From the NCBI GenBank assembly GCA_009760885.1, contig CM019696.1, positions 44,539,358 through 44,603,357 of the forward strand: DNA of 64,000 bases. The letters are read 5' to 3'. Below, in pieces: positions 13,401 to 22,831 of this stretch. The notes beneath the pieces were generated by a model that was given only the letters and a program-made list of their open reading frames with translations, did no database searches and was not told the origin of the DNA. A program made the translations under genes and the position numbers. Positions within the stretch are counted from its first letter, which is position 1; the number at the start of each line of letters is the position of its first letter. The DNA is from Achatina immaculata. Its lineage: Eukaryota; Mollusca; Gastropoda; Stylommatophora; Achatinidae.

Positions 13401-16400
13401 TGTCAGGAGATGGACATCATAGGTCTGCAAGGATAAATTTAGTCTGTGGCCCTGGGTGGTGGGACATCATAGATCTGTAAGGATAAATTTAGTCTGTGGC
13501 CCTGGGTGGTGGGACATCATAGGTCTACAAGGATAAATTTAGTCTGTGGCCCTGGGTGGTGGGACATCATAAGTCTGTAAGGATAAATTTAGTCTGTGGC
13601 CCTGGGTGGTGGGACATCATAGGTCTACAAGGATAAATTTAGTCTGTGGCCCTGGGTGGTGGGACATCATAGGTCTGTAAGGATAAATTTAGTCTGTGGC
13701 CCTGGGTGGTGGGACATCATAGGTCTACAAGGATAAATTTAGTTTGTGGCCCTGGGTGGTGGGACATCATAGGTCTACAAGGATAAATTTAGTCTGTGGC
13801 CCTGGGTGGTGGGACATCATAGGTCTGTAAGGATAAATTTAGCCTGTGGCCCTGGGTGGTGGGACATCATAGGTCTGTAAGGATAAATTTAGTCTGTGGC
13901 CATGGGTGGTGGGACATCATAGGTCTGCAAGGATAAATTTAGTCTGTGGCCCTGGGTGGTGGGACATCATAGGTCTGTAAGGATAAATTTAGTCTGTGGC
14001 CCTGGGTGGTGGTGATGATCTTTAGTTTTTAGTTTCATACATCCTAGCTACACCACTTTCCATCCTGCTTCTTGCTGTTATAAACTACAATGATTTATAT
14101 CGTGTCATTCATTCATCAATTTACCTTCCTCCCATTTATAAGGACAGATACTATCATAAATTCAATATCTCCTATACAGCCCCTATCACAAGAAGAAATG
14201 GGACAATGGGTTAGGGTTCTGCTAAATGAAACCTCAACCCCGAGCGTACCAGAAGGTCTTGAAGAGTTCTTAAAAGACTCCAAGAATGCAGATGATGATG
14301 GAGCTAGCGTCATGAGCTTTTCTGTTCTCAAACAATGGGTGAGTTCCACATATGATTTCATTTCATGGGAGATGAAAATTTAGGCACGTGTTTAACAAGC
14401 ATTTTATAAAAAATATAAAAGTATGCATTCTATACTGAAAAATATAAAACTTTCTTATATTCAGTATTGCAGAAAATCAATTATTGAACTTTCTTTTAAC
14501 ATGAACATCAGCCATGTTCATAGGAGTACCAGCAGAGAGATGGAATAGAGTCTAATATAAATAGTAGACATATTACTGGGGGTATCAACAGAGAGATGGA
14601 ATAGAGTCTAATATAAATACTAGACATGATACTAGGGGTATCAACAGAGAGAAGGAATAGAGTCTAATATAAATACTAGACATATTACTGGGGGTATCAA
14701 AAGAGAGATGGAATAGAGTCTAATATAAATACTAGACATATTACTAGGGGTATCAACAGAGAGATGAAATAGAGTCTAATATAAATACTAGACATGTTTC
14801 TAGGGGTATCAACAGAGAGATGAAATAGAGTCTAATATAAATACTAGACATGATACTAGGGGTATCAACAGAGAGGTGGAATAGAGTCTAATATAAATAC
14901 TAGACATGATACTAGGGGTATCAACAGAGAGATGGAATAGAGTCTAATATAAATACTAGACATGATACTAGGGATATCAACAGAGAGATGGAATAGAGTC
15001 TAATATAAATACTAGACATATTACTGGGGGTATCAAAAGAGAGATGGAATAGAGTCTAATATAAATACTAGACATATTACTGGGGGTATCAAAAGAGAGA
15101 TGGAATAGAGTCTAATATAAATACTAGACATATTACTAGGGGTATCAACAGAGAGGTTGAACAGGGTCTGATGTGAACACTGTAAGTTCCTATCAAAACA
15201 TATGAGCACCACAAAAGCAAAGGATTTATATCAAATAAAGGAGCTGACACAAAAGCTATTCACAGACCAAAAACCAAGCCTTGTAGGTTCTGATGCAGTA
15301 TACAAAAGATTAATACTATTTTCCTAATAATCCTTTTATTAGTGTGTGAAATAAAAAATTAGTAAAGCATTGCTAAGACTTGAAAAAGTAAAGGAAAAAA
15401 GTATATATAATATTATTTTTATTTATCTTTCTTTGCTTTATTCATTTTGACAACTTACAGTTTCTTGTGAATTCTGGAATAAATCATTACTGATCTGGTA
15501 ACCAGAACCAAGAAGTCACTCCTTGTTTTGACTCATGGACTGAGACTTGACTTGAGATGACTTATTTGAAGCCGTTTACAAGGATGTGAGACTAGACTTG
15601 AGACTTGACTTGTGACTAATTTGAAGCTGTTTATAAGGGTGTGAGACTAGACTTGAAACTTGACTTGTGACTAATTTTAAGCTGTTTTCAAGAACATGAG
15701 ACATGGCTTGAGACTTTAAGGTTGAGACTTGACTTGAGACTTGCCATGATGGACTTGAATACATCTCTGAGGTCACCTGTAGTAATTCTGCAATTCACAA
15801 GCTTCACATGGTAACCAGGTCAGCTGTTGGCTGAACTGACCATGACCTTGTTGCATCAGCACCCTTATTTTATCTTGGTACATACTTATCTGTGCATTCA
15901 TTCACCTTCTGACAAAGCTAAGAAGCAAAGTTCCAAGAATATATCAGATTACCAGTGCATAATGTAAACTAAATTCTTGCAACTATACTGTTCAAAAAAA
16001 AAGAAACACAACACTACTGTAGTTGTAATGGACAGCAAATTTCAAACTTGTATCAAAATTTTATTTTATGGAATTAATGTTTCAGTCTTGGCATGAAGAA
16101 ACTTTAAGACTTTAACAATGAAATGATGTTCATTAAATTTGGTTTGGACTTTTACTCTTTGTGACTGAGGCCTCCGTTTCAGTAAGGTGTATGGCCTCCT
16201 TTGGCCTGTATCAGAGACCGACATCTCCTTGACATGAATCCAATTAGCTGTTGGATCTGTCGTTGTGAGATGGCTGCCCACTCTTTCCACAGTGCAAGAG
16301 ATAACTGTCGGAGATTGGTTGGCGCCACGTCTCACTGACGGACTTGTCGGTTGAGTTCATCCCATAAGTTCATGTCTGATGACATGGATAGTCACAGAAT

Positions 16401-19400
16401 GGTCTGGACGTTGTTGTCAGTGAGGAACTTGGTGGTGAGTTGTGCCACATGAAGTCAAGTGTTATCCTGCTGAAAAATCTACCCTGGTGCAGCCAGAAGT
16501 GGAAGGACGTGAGGATGAAGAACTTCAGCGACGTATCGTTGGGCGTTCAGGCATCCTTCAATTTGCACAAGGTCACTTCTTCCCATGAAGTTGATCGTCC
16601 TCCACACCAGTACACCTCCACCACCATTAGGAGCCTCATCCACGCAGTTCTGGGCATAGCGCTCATGGACTCTGCGGTAAACTCTTCTCCGTCTATCGTG
16701 TCGCTGGAGCAGAAAGAATGATTCATCACTAAACCCAACCCTTCTCTAATTATTCGCAACGGTCCATTGACAATGCTGGTTTGCCCACTGCAGTCAGTTC
16801 TGGCAATGCCGGTCTGTAAGAATAAGACCTCTGTAGGGTCTTCTAGCCCAAAGACCAGCGTCGTGCAGCCAGTTCTTGACCGTTTGATCTGAAATTCGAC
16901 GAGCTACTGTCGTTGACTGGACTATTGAGGATGCAGATGCAAATTGATTCCTGAGGTGACACAGCTATATGAAGCGGTCTTCAGCAGGAGTTGTGATTAT
17001 GGGTCTTCCATTGCATTGCTGGTCTGCAACTGAGCCAGTTTCTTGAAATCATCTCAAAAGGTAACTAATGGTGCTTCTAACAACATTAAATTGTCTGGCC
17101 ACTACACTTTGTGACTGTCCAGTCTGTAAACGTCCACTGATGATGAGTCACTGTTCTGTAATGAGATGAGCCATACTTGAGTGAGGAGCATCAATCTTTT
17201 ATAGGCATTCAATAACATGGTCAGTGAGTTTTGTGTCCAGTAAGTTTCATTGGATTCTCGTGAACCTGTCAAAAAATGCTGTTTTGCCTAGTGTAGCTTT
17301 TCTATACTCATGAATCATCAGCTGAGTACAATTCATGTCAGCACGAGAAGCTGATGTCCAAATGAATGTTTCAGGCAACTTGCCCTTGTCTAATCAGCAA
17401 ACTTCAGTTTAAATCGCAACATCGTATTTGTTGCGTTTCTTTTCTTTTTAACAGTATAATTTTTGTAACTTACTCATATGACTTACCTCTTGTAGCTTGC
17501 TCATATAATTAACTCTTGTAACTAATTTATGTAACTTGCTCTTGTAACCATCTTTTGTTTAAAAAATCCTCATATAACTAACTCGCATAACTTATGTTTA
17601 GGGCTAAGTCTTATAACTCACTCTTGTAACTTACTCTTGTAACTTACTCTTGTAACTCTTATGTTTACTCAATATCTCACAGGATATGGAGTGTCTAGTT
17701 CCTGGCAGGAGTGCATTATCACATGATTATGAAGATCCAGTCGAGACCGCCAGTGCTGCAGCAAAATTGGAGGTCTCAGAGCCTGAGACATCACCCGACA
17801 GCAACACAGATATGAACAACAGTTCTCAGATGTCCCAGGATGCCATTGTTTCGTGGAATGCTAAGAATAAACTCAACAGTTTGTCAGTGTGCAGCACAAA
17901 TAAGCATACAACTGACAGTGGATTTTACAGTGCTAAGGGAGCAAACTCTGACAGTGACAGCAGCTGTGGAAATAGTCCTCATACTGTTAGTGAAACGGAT
18001 TTTGGGTTCACAGCACAAGATTCTAGAAGTTTCTTTTCACAGCACACACATACATCTAGCAAAGGAGTTTCATTATCACCGGATGAAAATTCTGTCAGTG
18101 GTCAAGCATCATTTAACCAACATTCTGAGCCTTCCTCATTTTCTCAATCATCATTTTCATTATCATCTTCCTTAAAATCAAGTTCCAGAAATTCGGCTTC
18201 CCTAGATTCAGAATCTCTTCAGCACAACATTTCTAGCTTTCAGCAAGGAGGTGAAGAATCTACCAGTGTATGCCCATCTTCAGTAAGCAGCAAAGATGGC
18301 ACTCCAGAGCCACAGAGTTCATCAGACAAGTCTAAACGATCTGGAAGTTCATTAACTTCAAGTCAGACGATACTTTCTGCCAGTGGTGATGAATATGCTG
18401 TTGTTCTGAAGAGATCACAGCAGTCATCCAAATTTTCAGAAAGTTCAGGTGAGTGGAACAGCTCTTTGTCCAGCACTTTGAAGTCCAGGACAGACTTAAA
18501 ACTTGAGGATGATGTATTTTCTGAGAACAGTGTTGGTGGAGACATCAGTGATGTCAATCATTTTACTGTTGAACTTCAGGGCTCAAATGCTGATAATGAT
18601 TCATCATTCTATGAGCCTGTTTGTTCTCCAACCTGTGTGGACAGCAATAATGCAGACATAACTTTACCAAAAGCAAGTGCTGATGTGAATAAACCAGACA
18701 TCAGCACTTCACAGCTTTTAGCAACAAGTACCAGTTGTGACAGCACTGATCATCAGCCTCCAGTACCTACATCTCCAGTCCCAGAATTGACAGAATCATC
18801 ACACATTCAAACAGCTTCACCAGGTAATGTGCAAACAATTTCATCAGCTCATGGAGGACAAATGGAGTCAGACTTCTCATCCTCATGTTCTCATGTATTG
18901 ACTGGTACAAGTGAGGGTCTTACCTCAACTACATCAGATGTTGTTCAGAAAATAATCAAGAACCCAAGTACATCACTTGATGAACTCAATAACATGATGG
19001 AACTTTTAAAGAACAAGCATTTGGAAATCAAAAGAAGAAGGTATGTCATGACGTATCAGTTTTTAAATCTCATTTCCTGGAAAGATTTTTTTTTTAGAGT
19101 AGCGACAAAATAAATAACTTTAAATGTTATTATTTCTTACATCCTTCCCGTGCTGTTAAACATTACATAGGGATCACATGATAGTATGCCAAGTTGTCCT
19201 GTTTTCAGCGAGTTTTTCAACCTCATCAGGGAATTTTATGCCCACTAATTTGGCTTCTCTTAATATTGTCCTTTTTAAAGTTTCACGTGGTCAGCCTCCT
19301 TTTTCTTGACCTGTTGTGTTCCACTTGATAGTTTGTTTTGGGATTCTGTGATTGTTTCTTCTCATCATGTGACCAGTATATGTCTGTCTACTTTTCTGAT

Positions 19401-22400
19401 CACCTATGATACAGGTTGTTGTTTGCTCATCTGTCTGATCTCTGCATTGTTTTTGAATTTGTTCCACTTTATACCACGTATTTTCCATAGGCATCTGTTT
19501 TCAAAAGTCTAATTTGTTGTTTATTTCTGTAGTTGTTTTCCAGCTTTCATATGCATAAATGAGGGTGGATATTACATTTTAACTGAACAATCTTAGTTTT
19601 GTTTTTGTGCTTATAACTTTGAGTGCCATATTTTCTCAAGATTCTTGAAGGTCAGTGCTGCTTTTACAATTCTAATTCTAACTTCTTTTCTGGTGCCACC
19701 ATCTTGTTCTGAGTAGCTGCTGAAGTATGAAAATTGGTTTACTTCATCAGGAACTGTTCCTTCTATGTATATTTTTCCTTCTTGATTAATGAGAAGTTTC
19801 ATTATTTTTGTTTTTATTTGTTAGTTTCAAGTCCTATTTTGCTACCCAAGGAAGACAGGGAATCTGTTCTTTCCTGCATCGATTTCACACTGTCACTGAT
19901 AAGAGTTATGTCTTCTGCAAAATCAAGATCTTCTAGTTGGGTCTCACGTATCCAATCATTGTCTGTTTTACCTTTGCAATATTTTTTCATTATGAAGACT
20001 ATGTAAATTCCAAAAAGCAAGGGAGATAGTATACATCCTTGTTTCACAACCTGTTTCAATCTGAAACCATTCACTCATTCCTTCTTCTGTTTTGACTGCA
20101 CAGACGTATCCATTGTAGAAGTCCTTAATGATGTTGACAATTTTAGATGATATTCCATATAGTCTTAAGATTCTCCACAGTGAGTTTCCGTGTATGCTAT
20201 CAAATGCCTTTTTAAAGTCTATGAAGTTCAGGATTAATGATTTTTGCTTTTCAATATGTTCTTCAAGTATTACTCTTAGAGTAAAGATCTGATCATGACA
20301 GCTTCTCCTTTCTTGAAATCCTGCTTGTTCTTCTCTCATTACAGTATCCACTATATCTTTAAGTCTATTCAGAAAGACTTTTGCAAAATACTTTTGACAC
20401 AACTGATATTAAGGTTACTCCCCTCCAATTATTGCAGTTGCTAAGGTTGCTTTGTTTTTTGGTATTCTAACACTGAATAAGCTGCTAGACAGGTGTATAT
20501 TGCCCTTCCTCTTCCCACCCCCCTTCACCTGTTTCTCTCCCTTTCTCCCCCTCTTCTTTCCAATTGACTTCATCTTGAGTCTGTCTTTTCATGGCATGTT
20601 TAACGAAATTTGATTCTTTTTTTCTTTGCGACATTCTAGTTTGTTGTCATTGTTCTGCAACTTGTCCAAGATTTATACATTTATTTTCTGAAGGTCCACT
20701 GCGTGCGAGTCCTACACTTCCTCCGCAGCTATATCTCTCGTTCTTCCAATTTCTGTTTAATCACCCTGTTCAGAACTCACAAACATAGAACTATATTGAC
20801 TGTACTTAGAACTGTGACATTATTATTGTCTTGCTAATCAGAATACTCTTGCATTTTCTTAGAATAATAAATTATAAAATTTGTTATGGATTAAAAAAAA
20901 AAACAACAGAGAAAAAAAAGCTAAAGCTGATATATGAAAAGATTGATACACAATAACAACACCAACGACTGACTTGTCCAAGAGACCTTTGTCACAGGTA
21001 TAGAGTACCAAAACTGATCTGTCTAAGAGGCCTTTGTTACGGCGATAGAATACCGAAACTGATCTGTCTAAGAAATCTTTGACACGGACATGAAACATCA
21101 AAATTCATTTGTCTAGGAAATCTTTGACACAGAATAAGAAGTAGTTAATAATATCTAAATCAGAAAAAAAACAGACCTAAAGAAATTGTAAGGAAAATAA
21201 AACCTAATTTATCTCTTGACAGAATCACCATCCATGACAAGCGACAGAAAGCTACAAGTGATGAGGAAAGATTGTCCTGTGAAAGAGAGATCGCTTCCCT
21301 TGAAAAGACTGCAGAGAGCACAAATGTAGACATAAGACTTGTTCAGGTAATGTTCAAGTTTGTTTTTTTTTTATATATCCTATATCACACATAGATAATT
21401 TGATTTCAGATCCTAGATCTAGAACAGATAATTTGTGTTCATCTTCTTTGGATTTGAGAATTTTTGCTACATTCAAAAAGGGAATGCAGGTTTAAAGCTG
21501 CTCCTAGCAGTCATGAAAGGGCAGAGTACACCAGTATTCTATTAACACAATGTTAGAGCAAAGTGTGATAACAAGAAGACTATTATAGCGTGATCATTAA
21601 CTGAACCAAGGACTCTAGTAGGACAGCAGCCACCTGCTGTGTGAGGACAATGTACCAAGGACTCTAGTAGGACAGCATCCACCTGCTGTGTGAGGACAGT
21701 ATACCATCATCTTAGCCATGAGATGTTTCCAAAATTACTTAGACTGTACCTAAAAATTCTACCACTACACTCTGGAGACTACCTAAACATTATACCATCA
21801 CACTCTTGACAGTACCTAAACATTCTACCATCACATTCTTAACAGTACCTAAACATTCTACCATCATACTCTGGACAATACCTAAACATTCTGCCATCCA
21901 CTCTGATCAGTACCTAAACAATCTACCATCACACTCTGGACAATACCTAAACATTCTGCCAGCCACTCTGATCAGTACCTAAACAGTCAGTACATCACAC
22001 TCTGGACAATACCTAAACATTCTACCATCACATTCTGGATAATACCTAAACATTGTACTGTCACACTGTAAAATATGGACACACTCTTATGTTAGTGAAT
22101 TAACTATTGAAATCAGAAAATGTTTGCCTGCAAAATGAGGCACACAAGAATATACTCCGTTATGTTTGAGAGTAAATAAGGAGAGAAGTATGCATTTATT
22201 AGCTTTTACTTTCATCTCTCATCTCTGCTGCTAATGTCACCATCTCTGCTGCTAATGCCATCACCTCTGCTGCTAATGTCACCATTTCTGCTGCCAGTGT
22301 CACCACCTCTGCTACCAATGTCACCACCTCTGCTACCAATGTCACCACCCCTGCTGCTAATGTCACCACCTCTGCTACCAATGTCACCACCTCTGCTACC

Positions 22401-22831
22401 AATGTCTCCACTTCTGCTGCTAATATCACCACCTCTGCTGTCAATGTCACCACCTATGCTGTCAATGTCACCACCTCTGCTACCAATGTCACCACCTCTG
22501 CTGTCAATGTCACCACCTCTGCTACATCACCACCTCTGCTGCTAATGTCACCACCTCTACTGCTAATGTCACCACCTCTGCTGTCAATGTCACCACCTCT
22601 GCTGCTACTGTCACCATGCAAAGCGAGTCTTCTATATTTAAAAAAAAACATAATTTGTTGGTCACATCATCATTAAGTTGTTGTTGCAACATTTAATTCT
22701 TCATGTATGTTCTTGACCTTCTGCAGAACCAACTTGATTGTGTCCAGGGCAAGACTCTGGAAGCAGGGAAGGCAGCTCAAGAAAAGAAACAGCCAGGTTC
22801 CAAGAAAAGGAAAACTAAAAGGAAACCATAA
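166..22831 (+). CDS. AFAP1-like adaptor protein gene, 8 exons, 5' partial
   Basis: Whole-gene entry. The exons are 166-699, 8086-8167, 11820-12185, 12483-12703, 14180-14338, 17683-19040, 21223-21346 and 22727-22831. Every junction has AG/GT borders and matching phase (0, 1, 1, 0, 0, 2, 0), giving 982 codons and a TAA stop. The PH domain in exons 4-5 (GYLSVFSNFN..RRWGRRWCLVKE, then EEMGQWVRVLLNET) aligns without a gap across the splice to the second PH domain of AFAP1 as I remember it (GYLNVLSN..RWRERWCRVK, EDMGRWIGILLAET). A basic LGKKK-like stretch before PH2 and a C-terminal charged helix also fit. AFAP1-family proteins are cytoplasmic adaptors that bind actin filaments and Src kinases. The first PH domain and the start codon must lie upstream of base 1. 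AFAP1, AFAP1L1 and AFAP1L2 cannot be told apart here, so no symbol is given. Confidence 0.85.
700..1381 (+). other. Intron sequence, no feature recognised
   Basis: AT-rich intron 1. Only loose local repetition (aactgtttct) is seen near 850-915. Confidence 0.5.
1382..1815 (+). repeat. 33-bp minisatellite, about 13 copies
   Basis: The unit contains acaacataatatagggcttt followed by atcttttgcatct. The edges are degenerate (aactcttacttct variants). Confidence 0.95.
2070..3345 (+). repeat. 17-bp minisatellite, about 74 copies
   Basis: The unit is ttttagtcttccatacat-like (period 17) with a ttttttcttccat variant. It gives spurious minus-strand frames rich in MYGRKKCMEEKN. Confidence 0.95.
3555..3828 (+). 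repeat. Composite 49-bp (25+24) minisatellite
   Basis: Two alternating sub-units share ttgttagggcac and differ after it (ttgtcgccttaag versus tcgcgggttacg). Confidence 0.95.
4182..4326 (+). repeat. 9-bp tandem repeat tgtctatat
   Basis: About 16 imperfect copies of tgtctatat. Confidence 0.9.
4327..5724 (+). other. Intron 1 interior, mostly unique
   Basis: No gene is seen. It holds a short LINE B tail at about 4738-4785 and a roughly 50-bp unit (gcgtcatgactccaagatgt) present twice at about 5236-5330. Confidence 0.5.
4738..4785 (+). mobile_element. LINE B 3'-tail fragment
   Basis: gacgtttagcggcacgggaa followed by ggatgtaagatgtaag matches the terminal bases of the LINE B copies at 7090-7120 and 44205-44240. 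Only the tail is present. Confidence 0.6.
5725..5876 (+). repeat. 32-bp minisatellite, 5 copies
   Basis: The unit contains cgttactttatcctagtctg followed by ttgtttgtgggt. Confidence 0.9.
6024..6098 (+). repeat. 38-bp direct duplication
   Basis: Two copies of a unit with ccgagatgactaactctggc, followed by acgatgagctgcaga or acgaagagctgcaga. Confidence 0.85.
6333..6590 (+). repeat. 33-bp minisatellite, about 8 copies
   Basis: The unit contains ctctctcaccagtttgtata followed by ctatctacagaca. The period divisible by 3 keeps several frames open. Confidence 0.95.
6640..7125 (+). mobile_element. LINE B (RTE-like) 3' fragment, degenerate
   Basis: Broken frames encode the C-terminal part of a non-LTR retrotransposon protein: DKKLDSFENKSLRDIL, MTEQQPVSWVIRKRRWAYLG and KRKRGRPRETLKRTLLRKA, ending LRALCDI. 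It closes with gacatttaatggcacgggaa and ggatataagat. The same end is seen at 43190-44245 and on the minus strand at 19130, 26763 and 63940. Confidence 0.85.
7195..7317 (-). mobile_element. LINE A 3' fragment, 5'-truncated, with target duplication
   Basis: Minus-strand 3' end of LINE A (tgcatgtcccttgcggaact on plus, with a cattcattcatt tail). It is flanked by TAGTGGCAT at 7195-7203 and 7309-7317, which looks like a 9-bp target-site duplication. Confidence 0.8.
7373..7432. repeat. (TA)n microsatellite
   Basis: About 25 TA dinucleotides with one interruption near the end. Confidence 0.98.
7433..8085 (+). other. Intron 1 end, no other feature
   Basis: Unique AT-rich sequence, with ttcctaactt(ttat)ctgttat-type short repeats at 7650-7770. 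Confidence 0.4.
8086..8167 (+). CDS. AFAP1-like small exon (Ser/Gly/Glu linker)
   Basis: This is an 82-bp exon after a strong polypyrimidine acceptor (ttttctgtttcttgttcag) and before the donor gtgaga. It reads TDLAGSNSNVSTGSEGGSED and then a short STKSKIR-type basic end. It is low-complexity linker and ends in phase 1, which matches the next exon. Confidence 0.7.
8266..8536 (+). repeat. 43-bp minisatellite, about 6 copies
   Basis: The unit contains tgttggtagaaaggagaaag and aaatatcttgctayatgtcaaac. Confidence 0.95.
8862..9080 (+). repeat. About 51-bp minisatellite, 4 copies
   Basis: The unit contains aatctctttggtccatacaa and a ttgttgcatacaattttt segment. Confidence 0.9.
9081..11819 (+). other. 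Intron 2, no repeat array or gene recognised
   Basis: Mostly unique. Small items are a gcgggt..acccgc inverted repeat near 9577-9598, a C tract near 10275-10290 and poly-A/T tracts. No coding exon with usable splice sites is seen. Confidence 0.4.
11820..12185 (+). CDS. AFAP1-like exon before PH2 (basic FRATQFFENIGKK segment)
   Basis: The exon follows the acceptor tgtttgttttcag and ends at the donor gtaaga at 12186. It runs phase 1 to phase 1. The early segment SFAFRATQFFENIGKKTIQK followed by KKKS resembles the basic KKITKIISLGKKK region that precedes PH2 in AFAP1. The rest is Ser-rich linker ending in an acidic DEVDDDD run just before the PH domain. Confidence 0.8.
12205..12482 (+). repeat. 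34-bp array forming AFAP1-like intron 3
   Basis: About 8 copies of a unit with catttatgttatttgctttc and tctcacatcatcta. The last copy carries cacatcag, the functional acceptor of the PH exon. Confidence 0.9.
12483..12703 (+). CDS. AFAP1-like exon: N-terminal two thirds of PH domain
   Basis: This exon encodes beta strands 1-6 of a pleckstrin-homology domain. It has GYLSVFSN at the start, WGRRWCLVKENTFECYK for strands 2-3, and NGLMIVEAGKEKITVE at the end. The acceptor is tttctctcacatcag and the donor gtgaat. PH domains bind phosphoinositides or protein partners; which one this domain binds cannot be told from the sequence. The upstream intron is itself a tandem array of this acceptor region (see findings). 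Confidence 0.9.
13031..13384 (+). repeat. 44-bp minisatellite, about 8 copies
   Basis: The unit contains gtcatgtagtaatagtagaa and atcatagctagaggggaatacaaa in two parts. Confidence 0.95.
13411..14011 (+). repeat. 50-bp minisatellite, 12 copies
   Basis: The unit contains gggacatcataggtctgtaa, then ggataaatttagtctgtggc and cctgggtggt. Copies are very similar, suggesting recent amplification or homogenisation. Confidence 0.97.
14180..14338 (+). CDS. AFAP1-like exon: C-terminal helix of PH domain
   Basis: This 53-codon exon runs phase 0 to phase 0. PLSQEEMGQWVRVLLNETST supplies the C-terminal alpha helix of the PH domain with its invariant Trp. It completes the domain begun in the previous exon with no gap or insertion relative to AFAP1. 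An acidic linker follows (KNADDDGASV). The acceptor is tcctatacag and the donor gtgagt. Confidence 0.9.
14516..15152 (+). repeat. 56-bp minisatellite, about 11 copies
   Basis: The unit contains gagatggaatagagtctaat, ataaatactagacatatta and ctgggggtatcaacaga. Confidence 0.97.
15153..15535 (+). other. Intron 5, no feature recognised
   Basis: Unique AT-rich sequence. Confidence 0.4.
15536..15765 (+). repeat. About 55-bp degenerate tandem repeat, 4 copies
   Basis: Repeats of gagacttgacttgtgactaa and gaagctgtttataagg-type segments. Confidence 0.85.
15986..17456 (-). mobile_element. Tc1/mariner-like transposon, inactive
   Basis: Terminal inverted repeats: tactgttcaaaaaaaaagaa (acacaacac) at the left, and the reverse complement of tactgttaaaaagaaaagaa (acgcaacaa) at the right. 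TA dinucleotides flank both ends (15984-15985, 17457-17458). Read on the minus strand, broken frames give Tc1-family transposase motifs: FSDESFFLLQRHD, VLVWRTINF and QQDNT-stop-LHVAQ. The third catalytic region reads SMSSDMNLWDEL, without the PIE-type residues expected between N and LW. With stops, frameshifts and that loss it cannot encode active transposase. It lies in AFAP1-like intron 5, opposite the gene. Confidence 0.88.
17458..17662 (+). repeat. Degenerate 13-17-bp repeat (taacttactcttg)
   Basis: Loose tandem copies of cttgtaacttact directly upstream of the exon 6 acceptor. Confidence 0.75.
17683..19040 (+). CDS. AFAP1-like large exon: Ser/Thr-rich linker
   Basis: This 1,358-bp exon starts DMECLVPGRSALSHDYEDPV. 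The SHDYEDP segment resembles the HYDYIDVE tyrosine site that follows PH2 in AFAP1. About 400 residues of Ser/Thr/Gln/Asp-rich, probably disordered sequence follow. The exon ends with SLDELNNMMELLKNKHLEIK and a basic RRR, the start of a charged helix. The last codon is split with the next exon (phase 2). Codon use is even and the reading frame is clean over 452 codons, unlike the repeat-derived frames nearby. The tyrosine context is suggestive only. Confidence 0.85.
19130..20475 (-). mobile_element. LINE B (RTE-like) fragment, about 1.3 kb
   Basis: Minus-strand frames give reverse transcriptase blocks: QAGFQERRSCHDQIFTLRVI, NFIDFKKAFDSI, FYNGYVCAVKTEEGMSEWFQ, LEDLDFAEDITLIS (FADD box altered to FAED) and the KRKRGRP-type C-terminal region. 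It ends at the shared tail (on plus: atccttcccgtgctgttaaa). It is 5'-truncated with many frameshifts, and lies in AFAP1-like intron 6. Confidence 0.88.
20476..21222 (+). other. Intron 6 end
   Basis: No gene. A roughly 60-bp unit (aaactgatctgtctaagagg) occurs about 4 times at 20965-21130. Confidence 0.5.
21223..21346 (+). CDS. AFAP1-like exon: charged coiled-coil segment
   Basis: This 124-bp exon continues the helix from exon 6 (ITIHDKRQKATSDEERLSCE, then EIASLEKTAEST). The heptad-like, highly charged pattern suggests a coiled coil comparable to the C-terminal leucine-zipper-like region of AFAP1. The acceptor is atctcttgacag and the donor gtaatg. Confidence 0.8.
21597..21700 (+). repeat. 48-bp direct duplication
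   Basis: ccaaggactctagtaggaca followed by gcakccacctgctgtgtgaggaca occurs twice. Confidence 0.85.
21740..22075 (+). repeat. About 33-bp minisatellite, about 10 copies
   Basis: The unit contains acctaaacattctaccatca and cactctggacaat. Confidence 0.9.
22214..22617 (+). repeat. 21-bp minisatellite, about 19 copies
   Basis: The unit is cctctgctgctaatgtcacc plus a. It lies just before the last AFAP1-like exon. Confidence 0.95.
22727..22831 (+). CDS. AFAP1-like last exon, basic C-terminus and stop
   Basis: Thirty-four codons and TAA at 22829-22831, immediately followed by a second in-frame TAA. The tail is Lys/Arg-rich (KKQPGSKKRKTKRKP). The acceptor is gaccttctgcag. The C-terminus is shorter than I would expect for vertebrate AFAP1, so alternative 3' exons are possible. 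Confidence 0.75.
   Translation, partial: NQLDCVQGKTLEAGKAAQEKKQPGSKKRKTKRKP

Noticed and set aside
13411..14011. Regular 50-bp repeats considered as a CRISPR array
   Set aside because: There are no spacers of unique sequence, the units are contiguous, and the context is an intron of an animal gene.
16440..16721. Plus-strand open frame within the Tc1-like element
   Set aside because: The transposase motifs read on the minus strand; the plus frame has no domain.
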